A stretch of DNA of 16,440 nt from Rhodospirillales bacterium (lineage in GTDB: Bacteria; Pseudomonadota; Alphaproteobacteria; Rhodospirillales; Defluviicoccaceae): NCBI GenBank assembly GCA_030622775.1, contig JAUXFS010000005.1, positions 1-16,440 of the forward strand. Reading direction: 5' to 3'. This document shows positions 7,473-14,001 of the stretch, one piece after another; the first letter of the stretch is position 1; each line of letters starts with the position of its first letter. The notes under the pieces were generated by a model. The model saw only the letters and a program-made list of their open reading frames with translations, was not told where the DNA came from and did not search any database. A program made the translations under genes and the position numbers.

Positions 7473-8006
7473 ATGTCACGTGTGGGCAAACATCCGATCG
7501 AAATCCCCAGCGGGGTGAACGTCACCATTTCGGGTCAACGACTGACCGCGAAGGGTGGCATGGGGCAAATGGAAGCGACGTTGATGGGCGAGGTGCTGTT
7601 GACCCAGGAGGGATCGCAGATCTGGGTTCGTCCGCGCGACACCACCACCCGCGCGCGAATGATGTGGGGCACCGCGCGCACCGTCGTCGCCAACCTTATT
7701 CAGGGAGTGGACAAGGGGTTTACCCGCAAGCTGGAAATCACCGGTGTCGGCTATCGCGCCCAGATGCAGGGCAGCGACTTGGTATTGCAGCTTGGATACA
7801 GTCATGAGATTCGTTACCCCGTACCCGAAGGCGTCAAGATCGAGTGCCCCGATCTGACCCATATCAACGTGCAAGGCGTCAGCCGGCAGCGGGTCGGCCA
7901 GGCGGCCGCGGAGATCCGCGCATACCGTCGGGCGGAGCCATACAAGGGCAAGGGCATACGGTACGACGACGAAGTCGTTCTGCGCAAAGAAGGTAAGAAG
8001 AAGTAG
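7473..8006 (+). CDS. rplF: 50S ribosomal protein L6
   Basis: L6 lies near the factor-binding region of the large subunit. The 177-residue product begins MSRVGKHPIEIPSGVNV, the standard start, and has two similar beta-rich domains (about residues 1-80 and 85-177). Motifs include GYRAQMQGSDLVLQLGYSHE and the C-terminal RAYRRAEPYKGKGIRYDDE. The frame is open upstream to 7416, but that part overlaps the rpsH coding sequence and is not L6-like, so the ATG at 7473 is chosen. AAGGAG at 7454-7459 is the only strong ribosome-binding motif upstream, at a rather long spacing of 13 bases. Confidence 0.97.
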   Translation: MSRVGKHPIEIPSGVNVTISGQRLTAKGGMGQMEATLMGEVLLTQEGSQIWVRPRDTTTRARMMWGTARTVVANLIQGVDKGFTRKLEITGVGYRAQMQGSDLVLQLGYSHEIRYPVPEGVKIECPDLTHINVQGVSRQRVGQAAAEIRAYRRAEPYKGKGIRYDDEVVLRKEGKKK

Positions 8007-8009
8007 ACC

Positions 8010-8372
8010 ATGGCCAAGGCGAAGGAATTGTTTGGGCGTCGCAATCGGCGCACTCGCTATCGGATCAGGAAGCTGTCGGGATCGCGTCCGCGGTTGTCGG
8101 TGTTCCGCTCGAACAAGCACATCTACGCCCAGGTCATTGATGACCGGGAGGGGCGCACGATGGCCGCGGCATCAAGTCTGGACAAGGATTTGAAGACCAC
8201 CCTTGCCGGCGGCGCCGGCTCGGAGGCTGCCGAGAAGGTGGGCAAGTTGGTGGCCGAGCGCGCCCTTGCCGCCGGCGTTTCGACGGTGGTCATGGACCGC
8301 GGCGGCTATCGCTATCATGGCCGCGTGAAAGTTTTGGCCGAAGCCGCCCGCGAAGCCGGCCTATCGTTCTAG
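8010..8372 (+). CDS. rplR: 50S ribosomal protein L18
   Basis: L18 binds 5S rRNA together with L5 and L25. The 120-residue protein has an N-terminal basic region RRNRRTRYRIRKLSG, the conserved RPRLSVFRSNKHIYAQVIDD segment, AASSLDK, and the C-terminal DRGGYRYHGRVKVLAEAARE. Length and motifs are normal. It begins three bases after rplF, so translation is probably coupled; the purine-rich end of rplF (GGTAAGAAGAAG) may serve as ribosome-binding site. Confidence 0.97.
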   Translation: MAKAKELFGRRNRRTRYRIRKLSGSRPRLSVFRSNKHIYAQVIDDREGRTMAAASSLDKDLKTTLAGGAGSEAAEKVGKLVAERALAAGVSTVVMDRGGYRYHGRVKVLAEAAREAGLSF

Positions 8373-8384
8373 GGAGATTGAACC

Positions 8385-8960
8385 ATGGCACGTAAACCAT
8401 CGGGAAGGCGCGGCGATCGGGCCAGCCAACCGACCGAAGATCCCGAAATCACCGATAAGTTGGTGCACATCAATCGCGTCGCCAAGGTGGTCAAGGGCGG
8501 TCGTCGGTTTTCCTTTGCCGCCCTGGTGGTGGTCGGCGACGGTCGCGGCCGGGTCGGATACGGCACCGGAAAGGCGCGTGAGGTTCCCGAGGCGATCCGC
8601 AAGGCGACCGACCATGCCAAGCACACCATGATCCGCGTTCCGCTGAGGGATGGCCGAACCCTGCATCATGATGTACAAGGCCGCTTCGGTGCCGGACGGG
8701 TCGTCTTGCGCGCCGCGCCGGCGGGCACCGGGGTTATCGCCGGCGGCCCGATGCGCGCGGTGTTCGAGACCATGGGAGTGCAGGACGTGGTTGCCAAGTC
8801 GCTCGGCTCGGCAAACCCGCACAACATGATCAAGGCGACCTTCAATGCGCTCAACAACTGCATGTCTCCGCGGGCGGTTGCCGCCAGACGCGGCAAGAAG
8901 GTCAGCGAGATCGTGGCGCGCCGCAGCGATGTCGGCGGCGCCGAACGGGCCAGGGCTTAA
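8385..8960 (+). CDS. rpsE: 30S ribosomal protein S5
   Basis: S5 is in the 30S body near the decoding centre, where it affects accuracy and with S3 and S4 lines the mRNA entry channel. The 191-residue protein has the N-terminal S5 domain with VHINRVAKVVKGGRRFSFAA and GDGRGRVGYGTGKAREVPEA (about residues 27-69) and the C-terminal domain with RAAPAGTGVIAGGPMRAVFE and NPHNMIKATFNAL. The loop around GRRFSF, where spectinomycin-resistance changes occur in other bacteria, appears intact. AGGGAG at 8371-8376, overlapping the rplR stop, is the ribosome-binding site. Confidence 0.98.
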   Translation: MARKPSGRRGDRASQPTEDPEITDKLVHINRVAKVVKGGRRFSFAALVVVGDGRGRVGYGTGKAREVPEAIRKATDHAKHTMIRVPLRDGRTLHHDVQGRFGAGRVVLRAAPAGTGVIAGGPMRAVFETMGVQDVVAKSLGSANPHNMIKATFNALNNCMSPRAVAARRGKKVSEIVARRSDVGGAERARA

Positions 8961-8963
8961 AGC

Positions 8964-9161
8964 ATGAGCGACACAAAGAAACAAACCGTCAAGGTCACCC
9001 AGGTTCGAAGCCCCATCGGTCGGAGGAGCGACCAGCGGGAAACCCTGATCGGCCTTGGACTGAACAAGATGCGTCGCACACGCGAGCTCGAGGACACCCC
9101 TTCGGTGCGCGGAATGATCGCCAAGGTGAGACACTTGGTGGAAGTGGAGGAGGCCGGGTGA
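8964..9161 (+). CDS. rpmD: 50S ribosomal protein L30
   Basis: L30 is a small 23S rRNA-binding protein with a ferredoxin-like fold. The 65-residue product contains VKVTQVRSPIGRRSDQRETL, LGLNKMRRTRELEDTPSVRG and the terminal VRHLVEVEE, a complete L30 of the short bacterial type. It begins three bases after the rpsE TAA stop and lacks a strong ribosome-binding site, so coupling to rpsE is likely. Confidence 0.96.
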   Translation: MSDTKKQTVKVTQVRSPIGRRSDQRETLIGLGLNKMRRTRELEDTPSVRGMIAKVRHLVEVEEAG

Positions 9162-9199
9162 GGCGCTTGCCCCAGGGTCATCCGAGGAACATTTGAGCC

Positions 9200-9898
9200 A
9201 TGAGACTGAATGAGTTGCGCGACAACCCGGGCGCCACCCAGCCACGCAAGCGCGTCGGCAGGGGCATGGGCTCGGGGACCGGCAAGACCGCCGGCCGGGG
9301 TCACAAGGGGCAGAAGTCCCGCAGTGGAGGTAATCCTCCACCGGGCTTCGGGGGTGGACAGATGCCTCTGTACCGGCGCCTGCCGAAGCGTGGGTTCAAG
9401 AACCCTACACGCAAGGAGTTTGCCGAGGTCAACCTCAAGACCCTGCAGCAGGCGATCGATACCGGCAAGCTGGATACGGCGCAAACCATCGACGAACCGG
9501 CGATGCAGACGGCCGGTCTGTTCAAACGCCGCCGCGATGGAGTGCGCGTGCTGGCGAAAGGCGAGCTTTCGGCGAAAGTCACACTTCAGGTCACCGGTGC
9601 CTCCAAGGCTGCGATTTCCGCCGTCGAAAAGGCGGGCGGGAAAGTGATCGTCACCGGCGGTGGAAAAAATTCCGCCTCCGATAGCGAAGCGAAGCCGAAG
9701 CCCGACGCCGCAAAGTCGAAGTCCGGTGCTTCGAAGCCGAAGTCCGGCGCGGCAAAGTCGAAATCCGACGCCGCGGGGCCCAAGTCCGGTGCTTCGAAGC
9801 CTAAGTCCGGCGCGGCCAAGGCGAAGCCCGACGCTGCAGAGCCTGAGTCCGGCGCGGCAGAGTCGAAGTCCGACGCCGCAGAGCCGAAACAAGACTGA
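9200..9898 (+). CDS. rplO: 50S ribosomal protein L15 with a heptad-repeat C-terminal tail
   Basis: L15 is a late-assembly 23S rRNA-binding protein. Residues 1 to about 153 are a normal L15: MRLNELRDNPGATQPRKRVG, the Gly-rich RGMGSGTGKTAGRGHKGQKS, the PGFGGGQMPLYRRLPKRGFK motif, and a C-terminal domain ending in GGKVIVTGGG. The protein is 232 residues against about 144-160 for the family. From residue 164 it carries nine and a bit units of seven residues, consensus (A/S)-K-(P/S)-K-(S/P)-(G/D)-A, turning acidic in the last three. AGGA at 9185-9188 lies 11 bases before the ATG. There is no frameshift: the tail is in frame, ends in TGA, and secY follows normally. Whether the tail is folded or cleaved cannot be told. 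Confidence 0.97.
   Translation: MRLNELRDNPGATQPRKRVGRGMGSGTGKTAGRGHKGQKSRSGGNPPPGFGGGQMPLYRRLPKRGFKNPTRKEFAEVNLKTLQQAIDTGKLDTAQTIDEPAMQTAGLFKRRRDGVRVLAKGELSAKVTLQVTGASKAAISAVEKAGGKVIVTGGGKNSASDSEAKPKPDAAKSKSGASKPKSGAAKSKSDAAGPKSGASKPKSGAAKAKPDAAEPESGAAESKSDAAEPKQD
9689..9895 (+). repeat. Tandem 21-base repeat coding the L15 tail
   Basis: Ten copies of a 21-base unit (the last short by one codon) encode residues 164-232 of L15. Every third unit is more alike: bases 9721-9783 and 9784-9846 match at about 53 of 63 positions, so a 63-base block appears to have been duplicated on top of the 21-base repeat. Encoded charge changes along the array: the first seven units are net positive (Lys), the last three net negative (Glu/Asp). 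Such arrays commonly change copy number by replication slippage; in-frame units of 21 keep the gene open. Confidence 0.93.
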
Positions 9899-9913
9899 GG
9901 CGGAGACGGGATT

Positions 9914-11257
9914 ATGGCGTCCGCGGCCGAACAACTTGCCGCACATATGAATTTTGGGGCCTTCTCCAAGGCCACCGAGCTCAAGAATCGTATCTGGTTC
10001 ACGCTAGGCGCGTTGATCGTCTATCGTCTCGGGACCTATATTCCGCTGCCTGGGATCGACCCGGCGGTGGTTGCCGAAATTTTCAGCCGTCAAGCCGGCG
10101 GCATTCTCGGCATGTTCAACATGTTTGCCGGCGGTGCGTTGGGGCGGATGACCATATTCGCCCTCGCCATCATGCCTTACATTTCGGCCTCCATCATCAT
10201 GCAGTTGATGACCACGGTCATGCCGCAGCTCGAGGCGCTGAAGAAGGAAGGCGAATCCGGGCGCAAGAAGATCAATCAGTACACCCGGTATCTGACGGTG
10301 GTGATCACCGCCGCGCAGGCCTACGGTCTTGCCATCGGCCTCGAAGGCATGCAGTCGAGTGCGGGGACGGCCGTCATTGATCCCGGACTTTTCTTCCGCT
10401 TCGTCACGGTGATAACCCTGGTTGGGGGAACATTGTTCCTGATGTGGCTCGGCGAGCAGATTACCGCACGCGGAGTCGGAAACGGCATCTCGCTGATCAT
10501 CTTTGCCGGCATCGTCGCCGAACTGCCTAGTGCATTGGTCGGCACTCTGGAGCTTGGACGGACCGGGGCGCTCTCTCCCGCCCTGATCATCGTTCTGCTG
10601 GTCATGGCGGTCGCGGTGATCTTTTTCATTGTTTTCGTCGAGAGGGCGCAAAGACGCATCATTGTTCAGTATCCGAAACGCCAGCAGGGCAATCGGATGA
10701 CGGCGGGGGAGAGTTCGCACCTGCCATTGAAAATCAATACGGCCGGCGTCATTCCGCCGATCTTCGCGTCGTCGCTGCTGCTGATGCCGATTACCGTGAT
10801 CGGCTTCACGGCGGGCCAGGGCCCGGAGTGGCTGACGACGGTGGCCGCCCTCATGGGGCGGGGCCAGCCTCTGTATCTCGCCATCTATATCGGGTTGATC
10901 GTGTTCTTCGCGTTTTTCTATACGGCAGTGGTGTTCAATCCAACGGATACGGCGGACAATCTCAAGAAATACGGCGGCTTCATCCCCGGCATTCGCCCCG
11001 GCAGGAATACCGCCGAGTATCTGGACAGGGTTCTGACACGGCTAACGGTCGTCGGGGCCGGATATCTGGCGCTGGTCTGTCTTCTGCCGGAGCTCCTGAT
11101 CTCGCAGTTCGCGGTGCCGTTCTATTTCGGCGGGACCAGTCTGTTGATCGTGGTTACGGTGACCATGGACACGGTGGCGCAGGTGCAATCCCACTTGTTG
11201 GCGCATCAGTATGAGGGATTGATCAAGAAGTCCAAGCTGAGAGGAAGGCGCGGATGA
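9914..11257 (+). CDS. secY: Protein translocase channel subunit SecY
   Basis: SecY forms the membrane channel of the SecYEG translocon for export and for membrane protein insertion. The 447-residue protein has ten predicted transmembrane helices at roughly residues 26-44, 78-98, 121-143, 158-178, 190-206, 222-243, 275-296, 319-341, 374-393 and 399-418. The plug segment lies near 62-76, the family signature GNGISLIIFAGIVAELP at 189-205, and the cytoplasmic loop RRIIVQYPKRQ at 247-257. The TM8-TM9 loop holds NPTDTADNLKKYGGFIPGIR, a typical ribosome/SecA contact. GGAG at 9902-9905 lies 8 bases before the ATG. The C-terminal basic tail ends in a four-base overlap with adk. Confidence 0.98.
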   Translation: MASAAEQLAAHMNFGAFSKATELKNRIWFTLGALIVYRLGTYIPLPGIDPAVVAEIFSRQAGGILGMFNMFAGGALGRMTIFALAIMPYISASIIMQLMTTVMPQLEALKKEGESGRKKINQYTRYLTVVITAAQAYGLAIGLEGMQSSAGTAVIDPGLFFRFVTVITLVGGTLFLMWLGEQITARGVGNGISLIIFAGIVAELPSALVGTLELGRTGALSPALIIVLLVMAVAVIFFIVFVERAQRRIIVQYPKRQQGNRMTAGESSHLPLKINTAGVIPPIFASSLLLMPITVIGFTAGQGPEWLTTVAALMGRGQPLYLAIYIGLIVFFAFFYTAVVFNPTDTADNLKKYGGFIPGIRPGRNTAEYLDRVLTRLTVVGAGYLALVCLLPELLISQFAVPFYFGGTSLLIVVTVTMDTVAQVQSHLLAHQYEGLIKKSKLRGRRG

Positions 11258-11919
11258 TCAACGTTGTTCTGCTCGGGCCTCCCGGGGCCGGCAAGGGAAC
11301 CCAAGCCAAGTTCCTCGAGGAAACCTTCGGGATCACCCCGTTGTCGACCGGCGATATGTTGCGTGCCGAAGTTGCCGCCGGCAGCACCATCGGTCGGAAG
11401 GCGGACGCGATCATGAAGGCCGGTCAATTTGTTCCCGACGATATGATCGTCGGAATTATCGCTCAACGGCTCGACGGCGACGACTGTCGGAGCGGTATCA
11501 TCCTCGACGGTTTTCCGCGCAATCTTCCGCAGGCCGAAGCGCTGGACGAGATGCTGAAGGAAAAGGGCTTGAAGCTGGATCGAGTGCTTTCGATTGTGGT
11601 CGATGACGATGCGATGGTCGAACGGATAACCGGGCGGTTCAGTTGCGCCAAGTGCGGAGCGGGGTATCACGACAAGTTTCACCGTCCCAAGATCGACGGG
11701 GTCTGCGACGACTGCGGCGGCACCGAGTTCGTTCGACGCGCCGATGACAAAGCGGAGACGGTCCGGGCGCGGCTCGAGGCCTACTATGAGTGCACCAAAC
11801 CCATGCTTGATCACTACGGAAAGATGGGGTTGGTGAGCTCGGTTGACGGCATGGCCTCCATCGAAGAAGTGTCGGAACAGTTGAAGGCGGCGATCACCAA
11901 GGAGCTGAATGTTGACTAG
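11254..11919 (+). CDS. adk: Adenylate kinase with four-cysteine (zinc-type) LID
   Basis: Adenylate kinase interconverts ATP + AMP and 2 ADP in the cytoplasm. The 221-residue long form has the P-loop GPPGAGKG at residues 8-15, STGDMLR in the AMP-binding region (31-37), LDGFPRN at 84-90, and RRADDKAETVRARL near the LID and core hinge. The LID carries CAKC (131-134) and CDDC (151-154), the arrangement that binds a structural metal, usually zinc, in Gram-positive and some alphaproteobacterial enzymes. E. coli-type Adk has other residues there. The ATG overlaps the secY stop by four bases (ATGA), so expression is coupled to secY. The stop codon TAG is part of the likely promoter for rpsM. Confidence 0.98.
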   Translation: MINVVLLGPPGAGKGTQAKFLEETFGITPLSTGDMLRAEVAAGSTIGRKADAIMKAGQFVPDDMIVGIIAQRLDGDDCRSGIILDGFPRNLPQAEALDEMLKEKGLKLDRVLSIVVDDDAMVERITGRFSCAKCGAGYHDKFHRPKIDGVCDDCGGTEFVRRADDKAETVRARLEAYYECTKPMLDHYGKMGLVSSVDGMASIEEVSEQLKAAITKELNVD

Positions 11920-11939
11920 GGGGGCTGGGCGCTTATAAT
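11912..11939 (+). promoter_or_regulatory. Near-consensus sigma-70 promoter for the alpha cluster
   Basis: TTGACT (11912-11917) and TATAAT (11934-11939) are separated by 16 bases. The -10 box is perfect and the -35 box differs from consensus by one base. The expected start site is near 11946, leaving a leader of about 59 bases before rpsM. The -35 box overlaps the final codons and the stop codon of adk. This is the best promoter-like pair I see in the window, in an otherwise GC-rich region where TATAAT is uncommon. No transcription data are available. Confidence 0.75.
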
Positions 11940-11946
11940 CCGGCGC

Positions 11947-11969
11947 CCGCGCGTTTCGCGGTTTTCATT
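11947..11969 (+). other. Short GC hairpin followed by T-rich stretch in the rpsM leader
   Basis: CCGCG (11947-11951) and CGCGG (11957-11961) pair around a five-base loop, followed by TTTTCATTT. The five-bp stem is short for a terminator. It lies right after the predicted transcription start, so it could cap the 5' end of the alpha mRNA or weakly terminate transcripts coming from adk. Confidence 0.35.
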
Positions 11970-11990
11970 TCGGTTCCAAAACAAGTAGAT

Positions 11991-11996
11991 AAGGAG
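11991..11996 (+). promoter_or_regulatory. Ribosome-binding site of rpsM
   Basis: AAGGAG sits eight bases before the TTG codon at 12005. It is among the strongest Shine-Dalgarno motifs in the window and fixes the non-ATG start of rpsM. Confidence 0.85.
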
Positions 11997-12004
11997 AGCC
12001 TTTT

Positions 12005-12382
12005 TTGGCGCGCGTTGCTGGCGTAAACATTCCCACCCAAAAACGAGTTGAGATCGCGCTCACGTACATTCACGGCATTGGCCGGTGCGCGGCGACGGAG
12101 ATCTGCACGAAGGGAAGCATTCCTCGGGAAAAGCGGGTCAACCAGTTGACCGACGCCGAGGTCATGCGAATTCGCGAGATTATCGATAGGGACTACCAGG
12201 TCGAGGGTGACCTCCGCCGGGAAGTCGCGATGGGTATCAAGCGGCTGATGGACCTCGGGTGTTACAGAGGGCTCCGGCATCGCCGGGGGCTTCCGGTGCG
12301 CGGACAGCGTACCCACACCAATGCGCGTACCCGCAAAGGTCCCGCCAAGCCTATTGCGGGTAAGAAAAAGGCGGCTAAATAG
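12005..12382 (+). CDS. rpsM: 30S ribosomal protein S13 (TTG start)
   Basis: S13 lies in the 30S head and contacts P-site tRNA and the intersubunit bridge. The 125-residue product begins MARVAGVNIPTQKRVEIALT, with the helix-two-turn-helix region TYIHGIGRCAATEIC, and a basic tail with RGLRHRRGLPVRGQRTHTNA and RTRKGP. The start codon is TTG at 12005; no ATG or GTG in frame would preserve the conserved MARIAG/MARVAG N-terminus, and AAGGAG lies at the right distance. It is the first gene of the alpha cluster, 85 bases after adk, downstream of a predicted promoter. The rare start may limit translation of the cluster's first cistron. Confidence 0.97.
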   Translation: MARVAGVNIPTQKRVEIALTYIHGIGRCAATEICTKGSIPREKRVNQLTDAEVMRIREIIDRDYQVEGDLRREVAMGIKRLMDLGCYRGLRHRRGLPVRGQRTHTNARTRKGPAKPIAGKKKAAK

Positions 12383-12399
12383 GGATATAGGTTAAGTCT

Positions 12400-12792
12400 A
12401 TGGCTAAGGCTGGAACGCCGCGCTTGCGTCGCCGCGAGCGCAGGAATATTGCGTCCGGGGTGGCACATATCAGCGCCACCTTCAACAATACGATGATTAC
12501 CATCACCGACGCTCAAGGGAACACGATCGCCTGGTCCTCCGCGGGTGGGCAAGGGTTCAAGGGGTCGCGGAAGTCAACGCCCTACGCGGCGCAGGTCGCC
12601 GCCGAAGACGTTGGGCGCAAGGCCATGGAGCATGGCATGAAAACGTTGGAGGTTGAGGTAAAAGGACCAGGATCCGGCCGAGAATCGGCGTTGCGGGCGC
12701 TGCAGGCCGTCGGGTTCACCATCACCACTATCAGGGACGTGTCGCCTATTCCGCATAACGGCTGCCGTCCCAGGAAACGTCGACGGGTTTAG
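12400..12792 (+). CDS. rpsK: 30S ribosomal protein S11
   Basis: S11 lies on the 30S platform, forming part of the mRNA exit. The 130-residue product contains GVAHISATFNNTMITITDAQ, WSSAGGQGFKGSRKSTPYAA, VEVKGPGSGRESALRAL and the terminal DVSPIPHNGCRPRKRRRV, all conserved. The Asn-Gly near the C-terminus may be present for isoaspartate formation as described for E. coli S11. It starts 17 bases after rpsM with only a weak purine motif upstream (TAGG). Downstream, instead of rpsD as in E. coli, lies a 149-base non-coding spacer before rpoA. Confidence 0.98.
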   Translation: MAKAGTPRLRRRERRNIASGVAHISATFNNTMITITDAQGNTIAWSSAGGQGFKGSRKSTPYAAQVAAEDVGRKAMEHGMKTLEVEVKGPGSGRESALRALQAVGFTITTIRDVSPIPHNGCRPRKRRRV

Positions 12793-12815
12793 GTCGCCCC
12801 CGAGTTGGGCATTTT

Positions 12816-12877
12816 CCCGAGCAGTTTGGTTCTCCCGTAGAACCGGCCCGAGCGGTTTGGTTCTCTCGTAGAACCGG
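12816..12877 (+). repeat. Two tandem 31-base palindrome-bearing repeats upstream of rpoA
   Basis: The unit at 12816-12846 is repeated immediately at 12847-12877 with two differences (A to G at unit position 8, C to T at position 20). Each unit holds the inverted repeat GGTTCT-N5-AGAACC (12828-12844 and 12859-12875), a 6-bp stem with loop CCCGT or CTCGT; both differences lie outside the stems. There is no T-run after either, so they are not standard terminators. The 31-base spacing is near three turns of B-DNA. They could act as RNA hairpins in the rpsK-rpoA message or as paired DNA operator sites. A further CCCGAG (12799-12804) upstream may be a remnant of a third unit. Confidence 0.9.
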
Positions 12878-12888
12878 AACGTGTGGAT

Positions 12889-12923
12889 AGCGCTCTGAGC
12901 ATCAGAGTCGCTCTTGTTTTATT
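12889..12923 (+). terminator. Terminator-like hairpin upstream of rpoA (possible attenuator)
   Basis: AGCG-CTCTGA (12889-12898) pairs with TCAGAG-T-CGCT (12902-12912) around the loop GCA, giving ten base pairs with a single bulged T. It is followed by CTTGTTTTATT, a T-rich run, which is the layout of an intrinsic terminator. It lies inside the operon, just before rpoA, so partial termination or attenuation would fit better than a full stop. CGCTC (12909-12913) can instead pair with GAGCG (12924-12928), an alternative that breaks the first hairpin and lies just upstream of the rpoA ribosome-binding site. Confidence 0.5.
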
Positions 12924-12929
12924 GAGCGT

Positions 12930-12933
12930 GAGG
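12930..12933 (+). promoter_or_regulatory. Ribosome-binding site of rpoA
   Basis: GAGG lies eight bases before the GTG codon at 12942 and supports that start. It directly follows the GAGCG arm of the alternative hairpin, so folding could affect its access. Confidence 0.6.
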
Positions 12934-12941
12934 TCGACCCC

Positions 12942-13958
12942 GTGATCCAAAAGAATTGGCAGGCACTGATCAAACCGATGAAGCTGGACGTTGTCCCCGG
13001 CACTGATCCGCGGTGCGTCGCCACCATCGTCGCCGAACCGCTGGAGCGTGGCTTCGGGCTAACGCTCGGCAACGCCCTGAGGCGGGTTCTCTTGTCTTCC
13101 CTGCAGGGCGCCGCGGTGACCGCGGTGCAAATTGACGGTGTCCTGCATGAGTTCTCGACCATACCGGGCGTCCGCGAGGACGTCACCGACATCGTGCTCA
13201 ACATCAAATCCCTGGCTCTGCGCATGGGGGGCGAGGATCCGAAGCGGATGATGTTGGTTGCCGACGGTCCGGGCGAAGTCACCGCCGGGATGATCGACAC
13301 CGGACACGATATCGACATCATGAATCCCAAGCTTGTCATCTGCACCCTCGACGAGGGGGCCAAGCTTTCCATGGAGTTGACGGTCGAGACCGGAAAAGGC
13401 TACGTGCCGGTTACCTCCGGCCGCGCCGAGGATGCGCCGATCGGACTGATCCCGGTGGACGCGGTGTTTTCGCCGGTGCGCAAGATCGCCTACAGGGTGG
13501 AAAACACGCGCGTCGGACAGGTCACCGATCACGACAAGCTGTCTCTCGACGTGACCACCAGCGGCGCCGTTACGCCCGAAGACTCGGTTGCGTTGGCGGC
13601 GCGGATTCTTCAGGACCAATTGCAGTTGTTCATCAACTTCGATGAGCCGCAGGCGGCGCTGGAGGAAGAGAAGAAGGACGAGCTTCCGTTCAACAAGAAC
13701 CTGTTGCGCAAGGTCGACGAGTTGGAACTCTCCGTGCGCTCGGCCAACTGCTTGAAGAACGACAATATCATCTACATCGGGGACCTGGTGCAGAAGAGCG
13801 AAGCCGACATGCTGCGCACCCCCAACTTCGGTCGCAAGTCCCTCAACGAGATCAAGGAAGTGCTGACGCAGATGGGGCTGCAGCTGGGCATGGAGATTCC
13901 CAACTGGCCGCCCGAAAACATCGAGGAACTGGCCAAGAGATTGGAAGAACCCTATTGA
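12942..13958 (+). CDS. rpoA: RNA polymerase alpha subunit (GTG start)
   Basis: The alpha subunit dimerises to nucleate RNA polymerase assembly and its C-terminal domain contacts UP elements and activators. The 338-residue product has the N-terminal domain with EPLERGFGLTLGNALRRVLL (residues 32-51), HEFSTIPGVREDV, and an acidic linker near 235-247. The C-terminal domain carries VRSANCLKNDNIIYIGDLVQ at 265-284, in which Arg266 corresponds to the key DNA-contacting Arg265 of E. coli, and RKSLNEIKEVL. The GTG start is chosen because the family begins MIQKNWQxLIKP; the next in-frame ATG (12978) would remove it. It is preceded by the structured 149-base spacer, the largest gap in the window. A 43-base gap leads to rplQ. 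Confidence 0.98.
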   Translation: MIQKNWQALIKPMKLDVVPGTDPRCVATIVAEPLERGFGLTLGNALRRVLLSSLQGAAVTAVQIDGVLHEFSTIPGVREDVTDIVLNIKSLALRMGGEDPKRMMLVADGPGEVTAGMIDTGHDIDIMNPKLVICTLDEGAKLSMELTVETGKGYVPVTSGRAEDAPIGLIPVDAVFSPVRKIAYRVENTRVGQVTDHDKLSLDVTTSGAVTPEDSVALAARILQDQLQLFINFDEPQAALEEEKKDELPFNKNLLRKVDELELSVRSANCLKNDNIIYIGDLVQKSEADMLRTPNFGRKSLNEIKEVLTQMGLQLGMEIPNWPPENIEELAKRLEEPY

Positions 13959-14001
13959 TCGCGGGTCCTGCCCGGATCGCTGAGGGAGAGGAGAAACAGC
14001 C

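Noticed and set aside
8957..9946. 329-residue - strand frame with striking LRLCxAG-type repeats
   Set aside because: The repeats are the antisense reading of the L15 heptad array; the rest lies opposite rpmD and rplO. No ribosome-binding site or family resemblance.
10013..10042. TTGATC-N18-TATATT inside secY
   Set aside because: Weak match and long spacing, fully within conserved coding sequence (the TM1 region), so chance is the simpler explanation.
12857..12892. TTGGTT plus downstream GATAGC as a separate rpoA promoter
   Set aside because: Spacing is too long (about 23 bases) and both boxes are poor; TTGGTT is part of the palindromic repeat.
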